Assembly: GCA_958421035.1 (NCBI GenBank)
Contig: CATZKS010000037.1
Location: forward strand, 1-17,076
Source of the DNA: an uncultured Collinsella sp.
GTDB lineage: Bacteria > Actinomycetota > Coriobacteriia > Coriobacteriales > Coriobacteriaceae
Direction of reading: 5' to 3'
DNA: 17,076 nt
The translations under genes were made by a program, and so were the position numbers. Positions 1 to 6,021 of the stretch are shown one piece after another. The first letter of the stretch is position 1. Every line of letters starts with the position of its first letter. The notes beneath the pieces were generated by a model, which made no database searches, was not told the DNA's origin, and worked only from the letters and a program-made list of their open reading frames with translations.

Positions 1-21
1 GAAAGCACTTAATGTGCTTTC
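1..21 (+). other. Hairpin at window edge, possible end of upstream transcript
   Basis: An 8-bp perfect inverted repeat (GAAAGCAC, loop TTAAT, GTGCTTTC) sits at the very start. No T-run follows it, so it is not a standard intrinsic terminator. It could be the end of an upstream transcription unit (rpoC is a common neighbour of rpsL) or an RNA processing site. The rest of 22-166 shows no gene. Confidence 0.3.
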
Positions 22-91
22 CGTCTTGCGCAGGACTGTAGAGCAGCAAACTTAAACAGCGGGCCGCCCGGACCGGGAATCCGCCCCCGCG

Positions 92-114
92 CACAGAAGG
101 GGATTCCTTTTGTG
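92..114 (+). other. Hairpin in rpsL upstream region
   Basis: CACAGAAGG (92-100) pairs with CCTTTTGTG (106-114), with one G-T wobble and a 5-nt loop. The segment GGATTCC (101-107) can instead pair with GGAATCC (76-82), so the two hairpins exclude each other. They lie upstream of the predicted rpsL promoter and would matter only for transcripts that read in from the left. The function is unknown. Confidence 0.3.
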
Positions 115-166
115 TAGGCTTTGCGGAAATATGCTCATTTTGGGATACGCCCGGCGGCGTGGTCTG

Positions 167-195
167 TTGACGGCACAGCTAACGCCACGTATCCT
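167..195 (+). promoter_or_regulatory. Sigma70-type promoter of the str operon
   Basis: A -35 box TTGACG (167-172) and a -10 box TATCCT (190-195) are separated by exactly 17 bp. Transcription would start near 202 and give a leader of about 87 nt before rpsL. That leader holds a small hairpin (AGGGG 215-219 with CCCCT 228-232, extended by CG/CG). The position directly ahead of a ribosomal protein operon fits a strong constitutive promoter. No start site has been mapped. Confidence 0.7.
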
Positions 196-288
196 ATCGA
201 ACTGCGTGTTTCGTAGGGGGATGCTGACCCCTCGATTCAAGCCGTTGCACTTTACAGAAAGCTGGAATCATTCGAGAAGGAGTACGCT

Positions 289-666
289 TTGCCTACTATT
301 AACCAGCTGGTTCGCCAGGGCCGTCGTTCCGTGCCCAAGAAGTCCAAGAACGCTGCTCTGCAGCACAACTCCCAGAAGCGCGGCGTGTGCACCCGCGTCT
401 TCACCACGAGCCCCAAGAAGCCGAACTCGGCTCTTCGTAAGGTTGCCCGTGTTCGCCTCGTCAACGGCATCGAAGTTACTGCTTACATCCCGGGTGAGGG
501 CCACAACCTGCAGGAGCACTCCATCGTGCTCGTCCGCGGCGGTCGTGTCCGTGACCTCCCTGGTGTCCGTTATCACGTCATCCGTGGCGCCTACGACGCT
601 GCTCCGGTCCAGAACCGTATGCAGGCCCGTTCCAAGTACGGTGCTAAGCGCCCCAAGGCTAAATAA
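289..666 (+). CDS. rpsL: 30S ribosomal protein S12
   Basis: S12 sits at the decoding centre of the 30S subunit and affects translational accuracy and streptomycin binding. The 125-residue product has the full family length and signature: MPTINQLVR at the N-terminus, KKPNSALRK at 43-51, GEGHNLQEHS at 69-78, and an ARSKYG...KRPKAK tail. The start is a TTG codon at 289. It is chosen because the conserved N-terminus begins exactly there and a strong ribosome site (GAGAAGGAG, 274-282) lies 6 nt upstream. Lys43 is kept, but position 88 (E. coli numbering, no gaps needed) is Arg (CGT, 550-552) where most bacteria have Lys. Lys88 to Arg is a classic streptomycin-resistance substitution. It is the first gene of the str operon, 73 nt ahead of rpsG. 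Confidence 0.98.
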   Translation: MPTINQLVRQGRRSVPKKSKNAALQHNSQKRGVCTRVFTTSPKKPNSALRKVARVRLVNGIEVTAYIPGEGHNLQEHSIVLVRGGRVRDLPGVRYHVIRGAYDAAPVQNRMQARSKYGAKRPKAK

Positions 667-691
667 GCCAGATAACGTTTTGATACTTTCG

Positions 692-717
692 CCGTGTGCC
701 GCCTAAGCGCCGCACGG
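692..717 (+). promoter_or_regulatory. rpsL-rpsG intercistronic hairpin, possible S7 control site
   Basis: In the 73-nt gap, CCGTGTGCCGC (692-702) pairs with GCGCCGCACGG (707-717) as an 11-position stem with one C-C mismatch, one wobble and a CTAA loop. No T-run follows, so it is not a terminator. It ends 10 nt before the rpsG ribosome site. In E. coli, S7 represses its own operon by binding the rpsL-rpsG intercistronic RNA, so an equivalent role is plausible here. That is inference from position and structure. Confidence 0.45.
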
Positions 718-739
718 TAGACACTTAAGGAGATTTCAC

Positions 740-1213
740 ATGCCGCGTCGTGCAGCAGCTAATCGTCGTGAGGTTCAGCCTGACGCCGTTTACAACAACC
801 GCCTGGTGACTCAGCTCATCAACAAGGTCCTTCTTGACGGCAAGAAGGCCACCGCTGAGCGCATCGTTTACACCGCTTTCGAGATCGTTGCCGAGAAGTC
901 CGAGGGTGGCGACGCTCTCGCTACCTTCAAGAAGGCTATGGACAACGTCAAGCCCACGCTCGAGGTCAAGCCCAAGCGTGTCGGTGGCGCTACCTATCAG
1001 GTCCCGATGGAGGTCAACTCCCGTCGTTCCACCGCTCTGGGTATCCGCTGGATCGTCAACTTCTCCCGCGCTCGCAAGGAGAAGACCATGGCCGAGCGTC
1101 TCGCCAACGAGATCCTCGACGCTTCCAACGGCCTGGGCGCTTCCGTCAAGAAGCGTGAGGACGTCTTCAAGATGGCCGAGGCCAACCGCGCGTTCTCTCA
1201 CTATCGTTGGTAA
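740..1213 (+). CDS. rpsG: 30S ribosomal protein S7
   Basis: S7 is a primary 16S rRNA-binding protein that nucleates the head of the 30S subunit and lies near the E site. At 157 residues it has the usual length. Recognisable stretches are MPRRAAANRR at the start, VYNNRLVTQLINKVLLDGKK around 17-36, SRRSTALGIRWIV around 94-106, and ANRAFSHYRW at the C-terminus. The ATG at 740 follows a good ribosome site (AAGGAG, 727-732). It is the second gene of the str operon, followed after 19 nt by fusA. In enterobacteria S7 is the autogenous repressor of this operon, and the hairpin in the preceding gap could be its target. Confidence 0.98.
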   Translation: MPRRAAANRREVQPDAVYNNRLVTQLINKVLLDGKKATAERIVYTAFEIVAEKSEGGDALATFKKAMDNVKPTLEVKPKRVGGATYQVPMEVNSRRSTALGIRWIVNFSRARKEKTMAERLANEILDASNGLGASVKKREDVFKMAEANRAFSHYRW

Positions 1214-1232
1214 GTTAAGGTAAGGAACTAAC

Positions 1233-3332
1233 ATGGCTAAGCCTAAGTACAAGCTTTCCGATACCCGTAACATCGGCATCATGGCTCACATCGATGCCGG
1301 TAAGACCACCACGACCGAGCGTATTCTTTACTACACCGGTAAGACCCACAAGATCGGTGAGGTCCATGAGGGCGCTGCCACCATGGACTGGATGGTTCAG
1401 GAGCAGGAGCGCGGCGTAACCATTACCTCCGCTGCTACCACGTGCTTCTGGAAGAAGGACGGTACCGACTACCGCATCCAGATCATCGACACCCCGGGCC
1501 ACGTTGACTTCACCGCCGAGGTCGAGCGCTGCCTGCGCGTCCTCGATGGCGCTGTCGCCGTCTTCGACGCCGTTGCCGGCGTTCAGCCCCAGTCTGAGAC
1601 CGTTTGGCGTCAGGCTTCTACCTTCAACGTCCCCCGCATCGCCTTCATCAACAAGTATGACCGCGTGGGCGCTGACTTCTTCAACGCTATCGAGACCATG
1701 AAGGATCGTCTCGACGCCAACGCTGTGGCCGCTCAGGTCCCGATGGGCGCCGAGGACAACTTCTGGGGCGTCATCGACCTGGTCACCATGACCGCATGGG
1801 ACTTCAAGGCCGACGACAAGGGCATGACCTACCCCGAGCCGATGGACGAGATCCCGGCTGAGTTCGCTGACATCGCTGCCACCAAGCGCGAGGAGCTCCT
1901 CGACGCTGCTGCCAGCTTTGACGACGAGCTCATGGAGAAGATCCTCATGGAGGAGGACTTCACCGTCGAGGAGCTCAAGGCTGCTCTGCGCAAGGGCGTT
2001 CTGGCCAACGAGCTCAACCTCGTCTTCGTGGGCTCCGCCTACAAGAACAAGGGCGTCCAGGAGCTGCTCGACGCTGTCGTCGACTACCTGCCCAGCCCGC
2101 TCGACGTTGAGGCCGTCACCGGTACCGATCCGGACACCGGCGAGGAGATTGAGCGTCATCCTTCCTTCGACGAGCCCTTCTCTGGCCTGGTCTTCAAGAT
2201 CATGACCGATCCGTTCGTCGGTAAGCTCACCTACGTCCGCGTTTACTCCGGCCGTGCCGAGTCCGGCTCCTACGTGATCAACGCTTCCAACGGTCAGCGC
2301 GAGCGCCTCGGCCGCATCCTCGAGATGAACGCCGCCGAGCGTATCGACCGTGACGACGCTGCCGCCGGCGACATCGTCGCTTGCGTCGGCTTCAAGAACT
2401 CCACCACCGGTGACACCCTGTGCGAAGAGGGCAAGGAGATCGTCCTCGAGAAGATCGAGTTCGCTAAGCCCGTTATCGACGTTGCCATCGAGCCCAAGAC
2501 CAAGGCCGAGCAGGACAAGATGTCCCTGGCTCTGACCAAGCTCGCCGAGGAGGACCCGACCTTCCAGGTGTCCACCAACCACGAGACCGGCCAGACCATC
2601 ATCGCCGGCATGGGCGAGCTGCACCTCGAGATCATCGTCGACCGTCTGCTCCGCGAGTTCAAGGTTGACGCTAACGTTGGTAAGCCCCAGGTTGCCTACC
2701 GCGAGACCGCTGGTCACGACGTCGAGAAGGCTGAGGGCAAGTTCGTCCGTCAGTCCGGTGGTCGCGGTCAGTACGGCCACGCCGTCATCAAGCTCGAGAA
2801 GATGGAGGAGGGCTTCGGCTACGAGTTCGTCAACGCTATCGTCGGCGGCGTCGTGCCCAAGGAGTACATCCCGTCCATCGACAAGGGCATCCAGGAGGCC
2901 CTGAACACCGGTGTTATCGCCGGCTTCCCGGTCCTCGACGTTAAGGTCACCCTGTTCGACGGTTCTTACCACGAGGTCGACTCCTCCGAGGCCGCCTTCA
3001 AGATCGCCGGTTCCATGGCTATCAAGGACGCTCTCAAGAAGTCCGACCCGCAGCTGCTCGAGCCGATCATGGCTGTCGAGGTCGAGACCCCCGAGCAGTA
3101 CATGGGCGACGTTATGGGCAACCTCTCCGGTCGCCGCGGCAAGATCGAGGGCATGGAGGATCGCAAGAACAGCAAGCTCATCCGTGCCAAGGTGCCGCTG
3201 GGCGAGATGTTCGGTTACGCTACCGACCTTCGCTCCCAGACCCAGGGCCGTGCATCCTACACGATGCAGTTCGACTCTTATGAGCCCGCGCCCAAGTCCA
3301 TCGTGGACGAGGTCATGAGCAAGAACGCCTAA
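1233..3332 (+). CDS. fusA: Translation elongation factor G
   Basis: EF-G is the GTPase that drives tRNA-mRNA translocation and, with ribosome recycling factor, subunit recycling. The 699-residue protein has full family length. The P-loop AHIDAGKT is at 18-25, the G3 motif DTPGH at 86-90 and the G4 motif NKYD at 140-143; many homologues have NKMD. Domain IV and V sequences typical of bacterial EF-G follow, including RQSGGRGQYGHAVI and EPIMAVEVETPEQYMGDVMG. The ATG at 1233 follows a modest TAAGGA site. Codon choice is strongly biased to C-ending codons, as expected for a highly expressed gene. It is third in the str operon. rpsJ follows after 60 nt; no tuf gene follows. Confidence 0.98.
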   Translation: MAKPKYKLSDTRNIGIMAHIDAGKTTTTERILYYTGKTHKIGEVHEGAATMDWMVQEQERGVTITSAATTCFWKKDGTDYRIQIIDTPGHVDFTAEVERCLRVLDGAVAVFDAVAGVQPQSETVWRQASTFNVPRIAFINKYDRVGADFFNAIETMKDRLDANAVAAQVPMGAEDNFWGVIDLVTMTAWDFKADDKGMTYPEPMDEIPAEFADIAATKREELLDAAASFDDELMEKILMEEDFTVEELKAALRKGVLANELNLVFVGSAYKNKGVQELLDAVVDYLPSPLDVEAVTGTDPDTGEEIERHPSFDEPFSGLVFKIMTDPFVGKLTYVRVYSGRAESGSYVINASNGQRERLGRILEMNAAERIDRDDAAAGDIVACVGFKNSTTGDTLCEEGKEIVLEKIEFAKPVIDVAIEPKTKAEQDKMSLALTKLAEEDPTFQVSTNHETGQTIIAGMGELHLEIIVDRLLREFKVDANVGKPQVAYRETAGHDVEKAEGKFVRQSGGRGQYGHAVIKLEKMEEGFGYEFVNAIVGGVVPKEYIPSIDKGIQEALNTGVIAGFPVLDVKVTLFDGSYHEVDSSEAAFKIAGSMAIKDALKKSDPQLLEPIMAVEVETPEQYMGDVMGNLSGRRGKIEGMEDRKNSKLIRAKVPLGEMFGYATDLRSQTQGRASYTMQFDSYEPAPKSIVDEVMSKNA

Positions 3333-3357
3333 GTTCGAGCTCCCTGTTACGTAATCC

Positions 3358-3374
3358 GCGAGAACATCTCTCGC
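3358..3374 (+). other. Short hairpin before rpsJ
   Basis: GCGAGA (3358-3363) and TCTCGC (3369-3374) form a perfect 6-bp stem with the loop ACATC. It lies 7 nt before the rpsJ ribosome site in the fusA-rpsJ gap. No T-run follows. It may be an RNA processing or stability element; the function is unknown. Confidence 0.35.
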
Positions 3375-3392
3375 ACTCTTTGGAGGTTTAAG

Positions 3393-3701
3393 TTGGCTAC
3401 CCAGAAGATCCGCATTCGCCTCAAGGGCTATGATCACGAGGTCGTCGATCAGTCCGCGAAGCTCATCGTCGAGACCGCTCAGAAGACCGGCGCTCGCGTT
3501 TCCGGTCCTGTCCCCCTGCCCACCGAGCGCAACCTGTACACGGTTATCCGCTCGCCGCACGTGAACAAGGACTCCCGTGAGCAGTTCGAGATGCGCACCC
3601 ACAAGCGCCTCATCGACATCCTCGACCCCACCTCGGGCACCGTTGATTCGCTTATGCGTCTCGACCTCCCCGCTGGCGTCGACATCGACATCAAGCTCTA
3701 A
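3393..3701 (+). CDS. rpsJ: 30S ribosomal protein S10 (NusE)
   Basis: S10 is part of the 30S head and also, as NusE, joins NusB and NusG in transcription antitermination. The 102-residue product matches the family length exactly and carries IRIRLKGYDHEVVD at 6-19, GPVPLPTERNLYTVIRSPH at 38-56 and EMRTHKRLIDI at 66-76. The start is a TTG codon at 3393 with a strong GGAGG site at 3382-3386; the conserved N-terminus begins there. In most bacteria rpsJ leads the S10 operon (rpsJ-rplC-rplD...). Here it is the last gene of the str operon and is followed 19 nt later by a terminator. Confidence 0.98.
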   Translation: MATQKIRIRLKGYDHEVVDQSAKLIVETAQKTGARVSGPVPLPTERNLYTVIRSPHVNKDSREQFEMRTHKRLIDILDPTSGTVDSLMRLDLPAGVDIDIKL

Positions 3702-3720
3702 GCGATATCGCTCATAGCTT

Positions 3721-3762
3721 AAAGAGCCCCGCTGCCATTACGGTAGCGGGCTCTTTTGTTTT
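3721..3762 (+). terminator. Intrinsic terminator of the str operon
   Basis: AAAGAGCCCCGCTGCC (3721-3736) pairs with GGTAGCGGGCTCTTT (3742-3756) as a long GC-rich stem with one bulged C, one wobble and a 5-nt loop. It is followed by TTTTGTTTT. It closes the rpsL-rpsG-fusA-rpsJ unit. Read from the minus strand the tail is only TTT, so it would be a weaker stop for birA transcripts coming the other way. Confidence 0.92.
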
Positions 3763-3816
3763 GAATGGTGGCCTTGGGGGCCCGGATAATGCGGCCGAAT
3801 GGGTGGCTATGGCGCC

Positions 3817-4593
3817 TTATTTACCCATGGGGCGCAGCGACGCCTCTTCAAAATGGAAGGATCGCAAGTCGTCTTCGGTCTCGATACACGCGCGACCAAA
3901 GGCATCGACGGTTTTAAAGATGCCGCGTGCAAGCTCGTCACCGGCAGGGGAACGGGCGATAACGTGCTCCCCAATCCAATTGAGGTGAGCGACATATTCG
4001 CCGTGGACGGGCGCGAGCGGTCCGGCGTTATCTTCCATGGCATTGAGCAGAGCTGCCCACGCGTTCACAGCGTTTACGACGGTGTGATAGACCTCCTTGA
4101 GTAACACGTCGACGGTGGGAACGTTCTCGTTGAGGTCTGACAGGCCGATTGCCGGCAGGCCGCCATCGGGCACCTCTTGGGGCGCATAGTTCACATTGAC
4201 GCCAATGCCGCAGACGGCGAAAGGTTTGCCTTCGTTATCGCGTGCGGCCTCGACCAGAATGCCGCCGAGTTTGCGTCCACGCGCGACCAGGTCGTTGGGC
4301 CATTTGAGGCCAATCTCGTTTTTGAGGCCTTGCTTTTCGAGCGCCGCGAGCACTGCTAGGCCGCTGACGGCGGCAAGACCAGAGTACTTTGCAGGATTAA
4401 CGCATGGACGCAGGACAATCGAAAGCAATAGGTTGCCGGCGGTTGAATCCCACTTGTGGCCGCGCCGGCCGCGTCCTGCTGTCTGAGCCCGTGCGGCAAG
4501 CCCTGTGCCGTGCGGCGCTCCCTGTTTTCCTGCTTCGAGCAGGTCATCGTTGGTCGATCCGGTTACGTCTACTATCGTTAATTTATCATCCAT
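3817..4593 (-). CDS. birA: Monofunctional biotin-protein ligase
   Basis: This enzyme makes biotinyl-AMP and transfers biotin to the lysine of AccB, the biotin carrier of acetyl-CoA carboxylase. The 258-residue protein has the catalytic-domain signatures GRGRRG at 40-45 (biotinyl-AMP loop), KWPNDL at 97-102, KLGGILVE at 108-115 and GIGVNVN at 129-135, then a small C-terminal domain. Residue 1 begins directly in the catalytic domain, so the winged-helix DNA-binding domain of E. coli-type BirA is missing and it should not repress transcription itself. The ATG at 4593 is chosen over an upstream in-frame start at 4674 because AAGGAGGT (4604-4611 on the complement) lies at ideal spacing and family homology starts here. 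It is divergent from the fab/acc operon that contains its substrate gene. Confidence 0.94.
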   Translation of the reverse strand: MDDKLTIVDVTGSTNDDLLEAGKQGAPHGTGLAARAQTAGRGRRGHKWDSTAGNLLLSIVLRPCVNPAKYSGLAAVSGLAVLAALEKQGLKNEIGLKWPNDLVARGRKLGGILVEAARDNEGKPFAVCGIGVNVNYAPQEVPDGGLPAIGLSDLNENVPTVDVLLKEVYHTVVNAVNAWAALLNAMEDNAGPLAPVHGEYVAHLNWIGEHVIARSPAGDELARGIFKTVDAFGRACIETEDDLRSFHFEEASLRPMGK

Positions 4594-4603
4594 AACGGCT
4601 GCT

Positions 4604-4611
4604 ACCTCCTT
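4604..4611 (-). promoter_or_regulatory. Ribosome binding site of birA
   Basis: The complement reads AAGGAGGT, a near-perfect match to the 16S rRNA tail, 10 nt from the ATG at 4593. It decides the start against the longer reading frame that begins at 4674. Confidence 0.85.
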
Positions 4612-4688
4612 AATGAATAAGTGAATAACGCAATGGTGTCGAGAGATAGACACAATGTGAAGCCTTTGTCGCATTTGGACAATTTAAT

Positions 4689-4705
4689 GTTAACACGTCA
4701 ACAAC
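4689..4705 (+). repeat. Candidate FAS II operator, copy 1
   Basis: The 17-bp sequence GTTAACACGTCAACAAC recurs at 4737-4753 with one mismatch. The first 14 bases form an imperfect palindrome, with half-sites GTTAAC and GTCAAC spaced by 2 bp (GTTRAC-N2-GTYAAC). This copy lies just upstream of the putative fabH -10 box at 4719, roughly over the -35 position. It does not look like the Bacillus FapR or streptococcal FabT sites as I remember them. Confidence 0.55.
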
Positions 4706-4736
4706 GACTGAAATGCGCTATCCTCTCTTGGTCGAT

Positions 4737-4753
4737 GTAAACACGTCAACAAC
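4737..4753 (+). repeat. Candidate FAS II operator, copy 2
   Basis: GTAAACACGTCAACAAC matches copy 1 at 16 of 17 positions and starts 48 bp after it. It lies downstream of the putative -10 box and only 2 nt before the fabH ribosome site at 4756, so a bound protein could block transcription. Two copies in a 176-bp region that also faces birA suggest shared control of biotin attachment and fatty acid synthesis. This is inference. Confidence 0.55.
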
Positions 4754-4755
4754 TC

Positions 4756-4764
4756 AAAGGAGGT
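4756..4764 (+). promoter_or_regulatory. Ribosome binding site of fabH
   Basis: AAAGGAGGT lies 5 nt before the ATG at 4770. It rejects the longer in-frame start at 4713, which would run through the repeat. A GTG directly before the ATG (4767) is in frame and cannot be excluded, but its spacing is too short. Confidence 0.85.
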
Positions 4765-4769
4765 TAGTG

Positions 4770-5729
4770 ATGGGTTTCACGATTCTTGGAACAGGCTCGG
4801 CGCTTCCTAAGCGCAGTGTTTCCAATGACGAGCTGTCCGAGTTCCTCGATACCTCGGATGAGTGGATTTTTACCCGCACAGGTATCAAGAGCCGCCACGT
4901 CTGCACCACCGAGTCACTTGACGACCTTGCCGTAGCGGCGAGCGAGCGGGCACTCCAGGTGTCCGGAATCGACGCGAGCCAGCTGGATTTGATCGTCTGC
5001 TCGACAACGACGGGTGACCACCTTGTTCCCGCCGAGGCGTGTGCCGTTGCTGAGCGACTTGGCGCGACGTGCCCTGCCTTCGATGTCTCGGCGGCCTGCG
5101 CCGGCTTCGTATTTGCGCTCGATGTCGCCGAGGGCTATATCGCCCGCGGCCGTGCCGAGCGTGTGCTTGTCGTTGCTGCCGAGCAGATGACGCGCGCGCT
5201 CGACTGGACCGACCGCGCCACCTGCGTGCTTTTTGGCGATGGGGCAGGCGCCGCAGTGATTGAAGCTGGGGGAGACAGCCCCCTTGCCGTTGAGCTTTCG
5301 ACGGCGCCCGACGTCGAGACGTTGCGCGTTCCCGGTCTGGTCGGCACCTCGCCGTTTAAGGCTTCCGCAGATAGCGAAAGCGTGCTGTCCATGAATGGCC
5401 GTCGCGTCTTCAAGTTCGGCGTCAATGCCATCTGTGACACGGTCCATAAGCTTGCGAGCGATGCGAGCATCTCGGTCGAAGACATCGATCATTTTGTATT
5501 CCATCAGGCTAACGAACGAATCCTGAGTCAGGCGGTCAAACGCCTCGGCGTGCCTGACGAGCGTGTGGTTCGAACGCTGCGCGAGACCGGCAACATTTCG
5601 AGCGCCTGCATTCCCTTTGCGCTTGACCGGCTGGCACGTACCGACGCACTGAATGCGGGCGACACCGTCGCCCTCGTTGGATTTGGTGCCGGCTTGGATA
5701 TAGGTGGCTATCTGCTTCGTTGGAAGTAG
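4770..5729 (+). CDS. fabH: Beta-ketoacyl-ACP synthase III
   Basis: FabH starts fatty acid chains by condensing an acyl-CoA with malonyl-ACP. Its primer preference largely decides straight versus branched chains, and it acts in the cytoplasm. The 319-residue protein has the full family length and the Cys-His-Asn triad: C110 in SAACAGF, H245 in FHQANERI and N275 in ETGNISSA. A conserved RTGIKSRH stretch is at 36-43 and the C-terminal GFGAGL at 304-309. The ATG at 4770 has an excellent ribosome site. It is the first gene of the FAS II operon, downstream of the twin repeat. acpP follows after 53 nt. Primer specificity cannot be read from sequence alone. Confidence 0.96.
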   Translation: MGFTILGTGSALPKRSVSNDELSEFLDTSDEWIFTRTGIKSRHVCTTESLDDLAVAASERALQVSGIDASQLDLIVCSTTTGDHLVPAEACAVAERLGATCPAFDVSAACAGFVFALDVAEGYIARGRAERVLVVAAEQMTRALDWTDRATCVLFGDGAGAAVIEAGGDSPLAVELSTAPDVETLRVPGLVGTSPFKASADSESVLSMNGRRVFKFGVNAICDTVHKLASDASISVEDIDHFVFHQANERILSQAVKRLGVPDERVVRTLRETGNISSACIPFALDRLARTDALNAGDTVALVGFGAGLDIGGYLLRWK

Positions 5730-5782
5730 TTGCACATAGGTAATAAAAACGCCCCAGGGGCAAAACAAAAAGGAGAAACACC

Positions 5783-6019
5783 ATGGCAGATCAGAAGACT
5801 TTCGAGCGCGTTTGCGACGTTATCCGCGAGACCGCTGGTCTTGACGACGTCGAGATGAAGTCTGAGTCCACGCTCGAGGAGATTGGCCTCGACAGCCTGG
5901 GCACCGTCGAGATCCTCGTCGCCGTCGAGGACGAGTTTGGCATTGAGCTCGATACCGAGGAGAACCCCAAGACGGTCGGCGAGTTCGTCGATACGGTCGA
6001 GGCGGCATTGGAGAAGTAG
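5783..6019 (+). CDS. acpP: Acyl carrier protein
   Basis: ACP carries the growing acyl chain on a phosphopantetheine arm between the FAS II enzymes. The 78-residue acidic protein has the DSL attachment motif with Ser38 (GLDSLGTVEIL), and VEDEFGIEL in the third helical region. The length is normal. The ATG at 5783 follows AAGGAG (5770-5775) in an A-rich unstructured stretch, which fits the high translation expected of ACP. fabK begins 2 nt after the stop, so the two are probably translationally coupled. Holo-ACP synthase is not in the window. Confidence 0.97.
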   Translation: MADQKTFERVCDVIRETAGLDDVEMKSESTLEEIGLDSLGTVEILVAVEDEFGIELDTEENPKTVGEFVDTVEAALEK

Positions 6020-6021
6020 AG

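Larger units (their letters stand above)
4594..4769. promoter_or_regulatory. Divergent control region between birA and fabH
   Basis: This 176-bp gap must hold promoters for both directions. For fabH, TATCCT (4719-4724) is a reasonable -10 box, identical to the one before rpsL, but no convincing -35 lies 16-18 bp upstream. That is compatible with an activator-dependent or weak promoter. No clear birA promoter is visible. Two short inverted repeats lie on the birA side: TTGTC-N7-GACAA (4666-4682) and GTGTC-N8-GACAC (4636-4653). Both are short enough to occur by chance. The twin 17-bp repeat described separately flanks the putative -10 box. Confidence 0.5.

Noticed and set aside
110..706. Reading frame overlapping the leader and rpsL in another frame
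   Set aside because: It contains no known motif, crosses the str promoter, and overlaps rpsL, whose frame is certain.
1215..3602. Very long minus-strand reading frame opposite fusA
   Set aside because: It is a shadow produced by the biased codons of fusA. It has no ribosome site and low-complexity Leu/Gly/Asp/Val composition, while the + strand encodes a full EF-G.
3763..3816. Possible small gene or second terminator between the rpsJ terminator and the end of birA
   Set aside because: Only 54 nt, with no start plus ribosome site and no stem with a T-run on either strand.
5741..5769. GCCC-CAG-GGGC hairpin with A-rich flanks between fabH and acpP as a terminator
   Set aside because: On the + strand it is followed by A-rich sequence, not T-rich, and the stem is only 4 bp. 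Read on the minus strand it resembles a terminator, but no minus-strand gene lies there.
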